NCBI RefSeq assembly: GCF_000949455.1
Contig: NZ_JXXK01000050.1
Coordinates: forward strand, 1-15,084
Source of the DNA: Ruthenibacterium lactatiformans
GTDB taxonomy: Bacteria; Bacillota; Clostridia; Oscillospirales; Ruminococcaceae
DNA length: 15,084 bases
Direction: 5' to 3'
Shown: one piece after another, positions 13,488 through 15,084 of the stretch
Layout: each line of letters opens with the position of its first letter
How positions within the stretch are numbered: position 1 is the first letter of the stretch
The notes under the pieces: generated by a model
The model's database searches: none
Seen by the model: only the letters and a program-made list of their open reading frames with translations
What the model was told of the DNA's origin: nothing
Program-made: the position numbers and the translations under genes

Positions 13488-15084
13488 ATGCGTCTGACAT
13501 TGCGTCAAAAGCTAGTGATTTGGTTTTCTCTGGCATTTTGTGGGATCATAGCCGGATTCGGCATACTGGTGCTGCGCAACAACGGAGATAGGTATCAGCA
13601 GCAGAGCTACGCCCATTGCCGGCGCATCGTACAGGCCAACATTGACCTGGCCGACAATTATTTTGAACAGCTGAGCAATGTAGTGTATATCGTGGTGTCG
13701 GATCAGGACATCATCACCTCAGTCAACTATCGGATGAACAATCCCGACGTAGACTATTCCATTGAACTGTATAACCAGCGGAAAGTTGAGGCTAAAATCA
13801 AGCAATTTGATGTACTGGAAAATGTAAAAAACGCTATAATTGTTGGCCCCTCCGGCGAATATCTGTACTATTATGGAGCCTCTCTGGTACAGGGCTACGC
13901 CTTTGATGAACAGCCCTGGTTCATGGAAGCAACCGACACAAACCGGATGCGGTTTGTCAATTACCATCCAACGGACTATCTGCTGAATGGCAGCGAGAAA
14001 CAAACGGTATCGCTGGTGGTCCCAATTTTGAATGCAAGCCAATATTTTCTGGCGGAAACCGCATATTTGCTGTGTGATTTTAGTTTGGAACCGATTCTGG
14101 TGGATCCAGGGCGGGATGGAGAGGTGCAGATTGCGGTATACAACGGCAAAGATCCAGTACACATTCCCTCTCAACTAGCCTTGGCGGACAGTCAGCTGGC
14201 GGAGCTATCAAAACATATTGAGGAAGGAAAGCATTCATTTGTACTGGATGCCTGTCGGGAGAATCGGTCGTCATATCTGGTGGTGAACGACACTTCTGAA
14301 ATATCGGGGTGGCTGATTTTAGGTATTATGCCGCTGGACAGTATACAGGAGCTGCGCAGCGCAAACCGTGTCTTTGTACTTGCGCTGATGCTGGCGGCCT
14401 TTGTGGTCGTATTGGGTGTTTCCGCTCTGCTGACAAGATCCGTGCTGGTGCCGATGAATGCTTTGATCCAGAAGTTCAACGCCATTGGCCGGGGTGAGAA
14501 AAATGTCTGCTTTAAGAAAACCGCGAGTGTGGAGGTAGACCTCATTGCGGAAACAGCAGCGCAAATGTTGAAGAAAAACGATCAGCTTACCGCAGAAATT
14601 GTGGAGGAGAGCAAGCAGCGGGTGCAGGCGCAGATGCGTGCTCTCCAGCATCAGATTAATCCGCATTTTCTCAACAACATACTGCAGTCGCTGAAGGCGC
14701 TGGCTGTGTGCGGAGACACAGAAGCGATTTCAAAAGTGGCGACACTTTTGGGAAAACTGCTTACATATTCGGTCTACGATCCCTACGACATGGTCCCCCT
14801 TGCCAGGGAATTTGAGTATACAGGAACGTATATTGCTTTGCAAAATATCCGCTTTCAGAATAAAATCCTGTATACCGTAGATCTGCCGGAAGCTGCAGAG
14901 CAGTTTCTGGTACCGAAACTGATTATCCAGCCTTTGGTAGAGAACGCAATCGAACACGGCTTCATATCCTCGGAAGGTGGACGCATCATATTGAGCGCGG
15001 ATTTGGATGAAAAAGAGATGTATATTGCAGTGACCAATACCGGGCGGGTGATAGAGGCGGAGCAGGTGGAACGACTGAACTGTG
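13488..15084 (+). CDS. YesM/LytS-type sensor histidine kinase (cut by window end)
   Basis: An open frame of 532 codons with no stop before the window edge; about the last 40-60 residues are missing. Layout: membrane segment 1 at about 8-29; an extracytoplasmic Cache-like sensor of about 260 residues (QPWFMEATDTNRMRFVNYHP is typical); membrane segment 2 at about 295-313; a HAMP linker (VLVPMNALIQKFNAIGRGEK); and a coiled stretch. The His_kinase domain follows, with QHQINPHFLNNILQSLKAL, in which His393 is the family's phosphate acceptor. The N-box of the ATPase domain is LVENAIEHG with Asn486. It senses an external signal and should phosphorylate an AraC-type response regulator, probably encoded just downstream. 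The start at 13488 has GAGGTG 6 bases upstream. This class commonly governs sugar ABC transporters, but a link to the operon at the left is not shown. Confidence 0.93.
   Translation, partial: MRLTLRQKLVIWFSLAFCGIIAGFGILVLRNNGDRYQQQSYAHCRRIVQANIDLADNYFEQLSNVVYIVVSDQDIITSVNYRMNNPDVDYSIELYNQRKVEAKIKQFDVLENVKNAIIVGPSGEYLYYYGASLVQGYAFDEQPWFMEATDTNRMRFVNYHPTDYLLNGSEKQTVSLVVPILNASQYFLAETAYLLCDFSLEPILVDPGRDGEVQIAVYNGKDPVHIPSQLALADSQLAELSKHIEEGKHSFVLDACRENRSSYLVVNDTSEISGWLILGIMPLDSIQELRSANRVFVLALMLAAFVVVLGVSALLTRSVLVPMNALIQKFNAIGRGEKNVCFKKTASVEVDLIAETAAQMLKKNDQLTAEIVEESKQRVQAQMRALQHQINPHFLNNILQSLKALAVCGDTEAISKVATLLGKLLTYSVYDPYDMVPLAREFEYTGTYIALQNIRFQNKILYTVDLPEAAEQFLVPKLIIQPLVENAIEHGFISSEGGRIILSADLDEKEMYIAVTNTGRVIEAEQVERLNC

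Noticed and set aside
13719..15037. Several open frames on the minus strand at the right end
   Set aside because: All are antisense to the continuous histidine-kinase frame, which has clear motifs and simply lacks a stop codon within the window.

Overview
The window looks like a chromosomal segment of an anaerobic Firmicute, most likely a gut-type clostridium (Oscillospiraceae/Lachnospiraceae-like). The reasons are strong AGGAGG-type ribosome binding sites, a Gram-positive-style lipoprotein binding protein, tightly packed G+C-rich catabolic genes, and an Etf-linked 2-hydroxyacid dehydrogenase of the kind found in acetogens and clostridia. This is inference from style, not a taxonomic assignment.

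Region 1 (27-5973, + strand) is a carbohydrate or sugar-acid uptake and breakdown operon: a DapA/NanA-family lyase, a CUT1-type sugar ABC transporter (lipoprotein binding protein, two permeases, no ATPase), an HpcH/HpaI class II aldolase and a CE7-type acetyl esterase. An 11-bp perfect hairpin separates the binding-protein gene from the permease genes. Region 2 (5960-6906) is an RpiR/MurR-family regulator with its own near-consensus promoter inside the end of the esterase gene. Region 3 (6907-10431) is a three-gene operon, etfB-etfA-FAD dehydrogenase, in the order of the lctBCD electron-confurcating lactate dehydrogenase of Acetobacterium woodii; a structured leader or terminator precedes it. 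A reasonable model is that transported, partly acetylated sugars or sugar acids are deacetylated and cleaved by the two lyases/aldolases to pyruvate plus a small aldehyde. The hydroxyacid derived from that aldehyde (lactate, glycolate or similar) would then be oxidised by the Etf-dehydrogenase complex. The real substrate cannot be read from the sequence.

Region 4 (10432-13487) is different: A+T-rich, largely non-coding, with what look like decayed coding fragments and a 19-bp perfect palindrome. A complete IS256-family insertion sequence sits in it. Its ends can be fixed at 11186 and 12541 by an exact 8-bp target duplication (AACTTGGT), terminal inverted repeats and a second pair of subterminal inverted repeats. 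The transposase leader can fold so that its ribosome binding site and start codon are both paired, with a candidate promoter that would start transcripts inside the loop. This resembles the read-through protection known from other insertion sequences.

Region 5 (13488 to the end) is a membrane sensor histidine kinase of the YesM/LytS type, cut by the window edge. Such kinases usually pair with an AraC-type response regulator and control sugar ABC transporters.

No tRNA, rRNA, CRISPR array or phage genes were seen. No clearly new system was found. The most interesting items are the architecture of the insertion sequence and the coupling of a sugar-acid operon to an electron-confurcating dehydrogenase.
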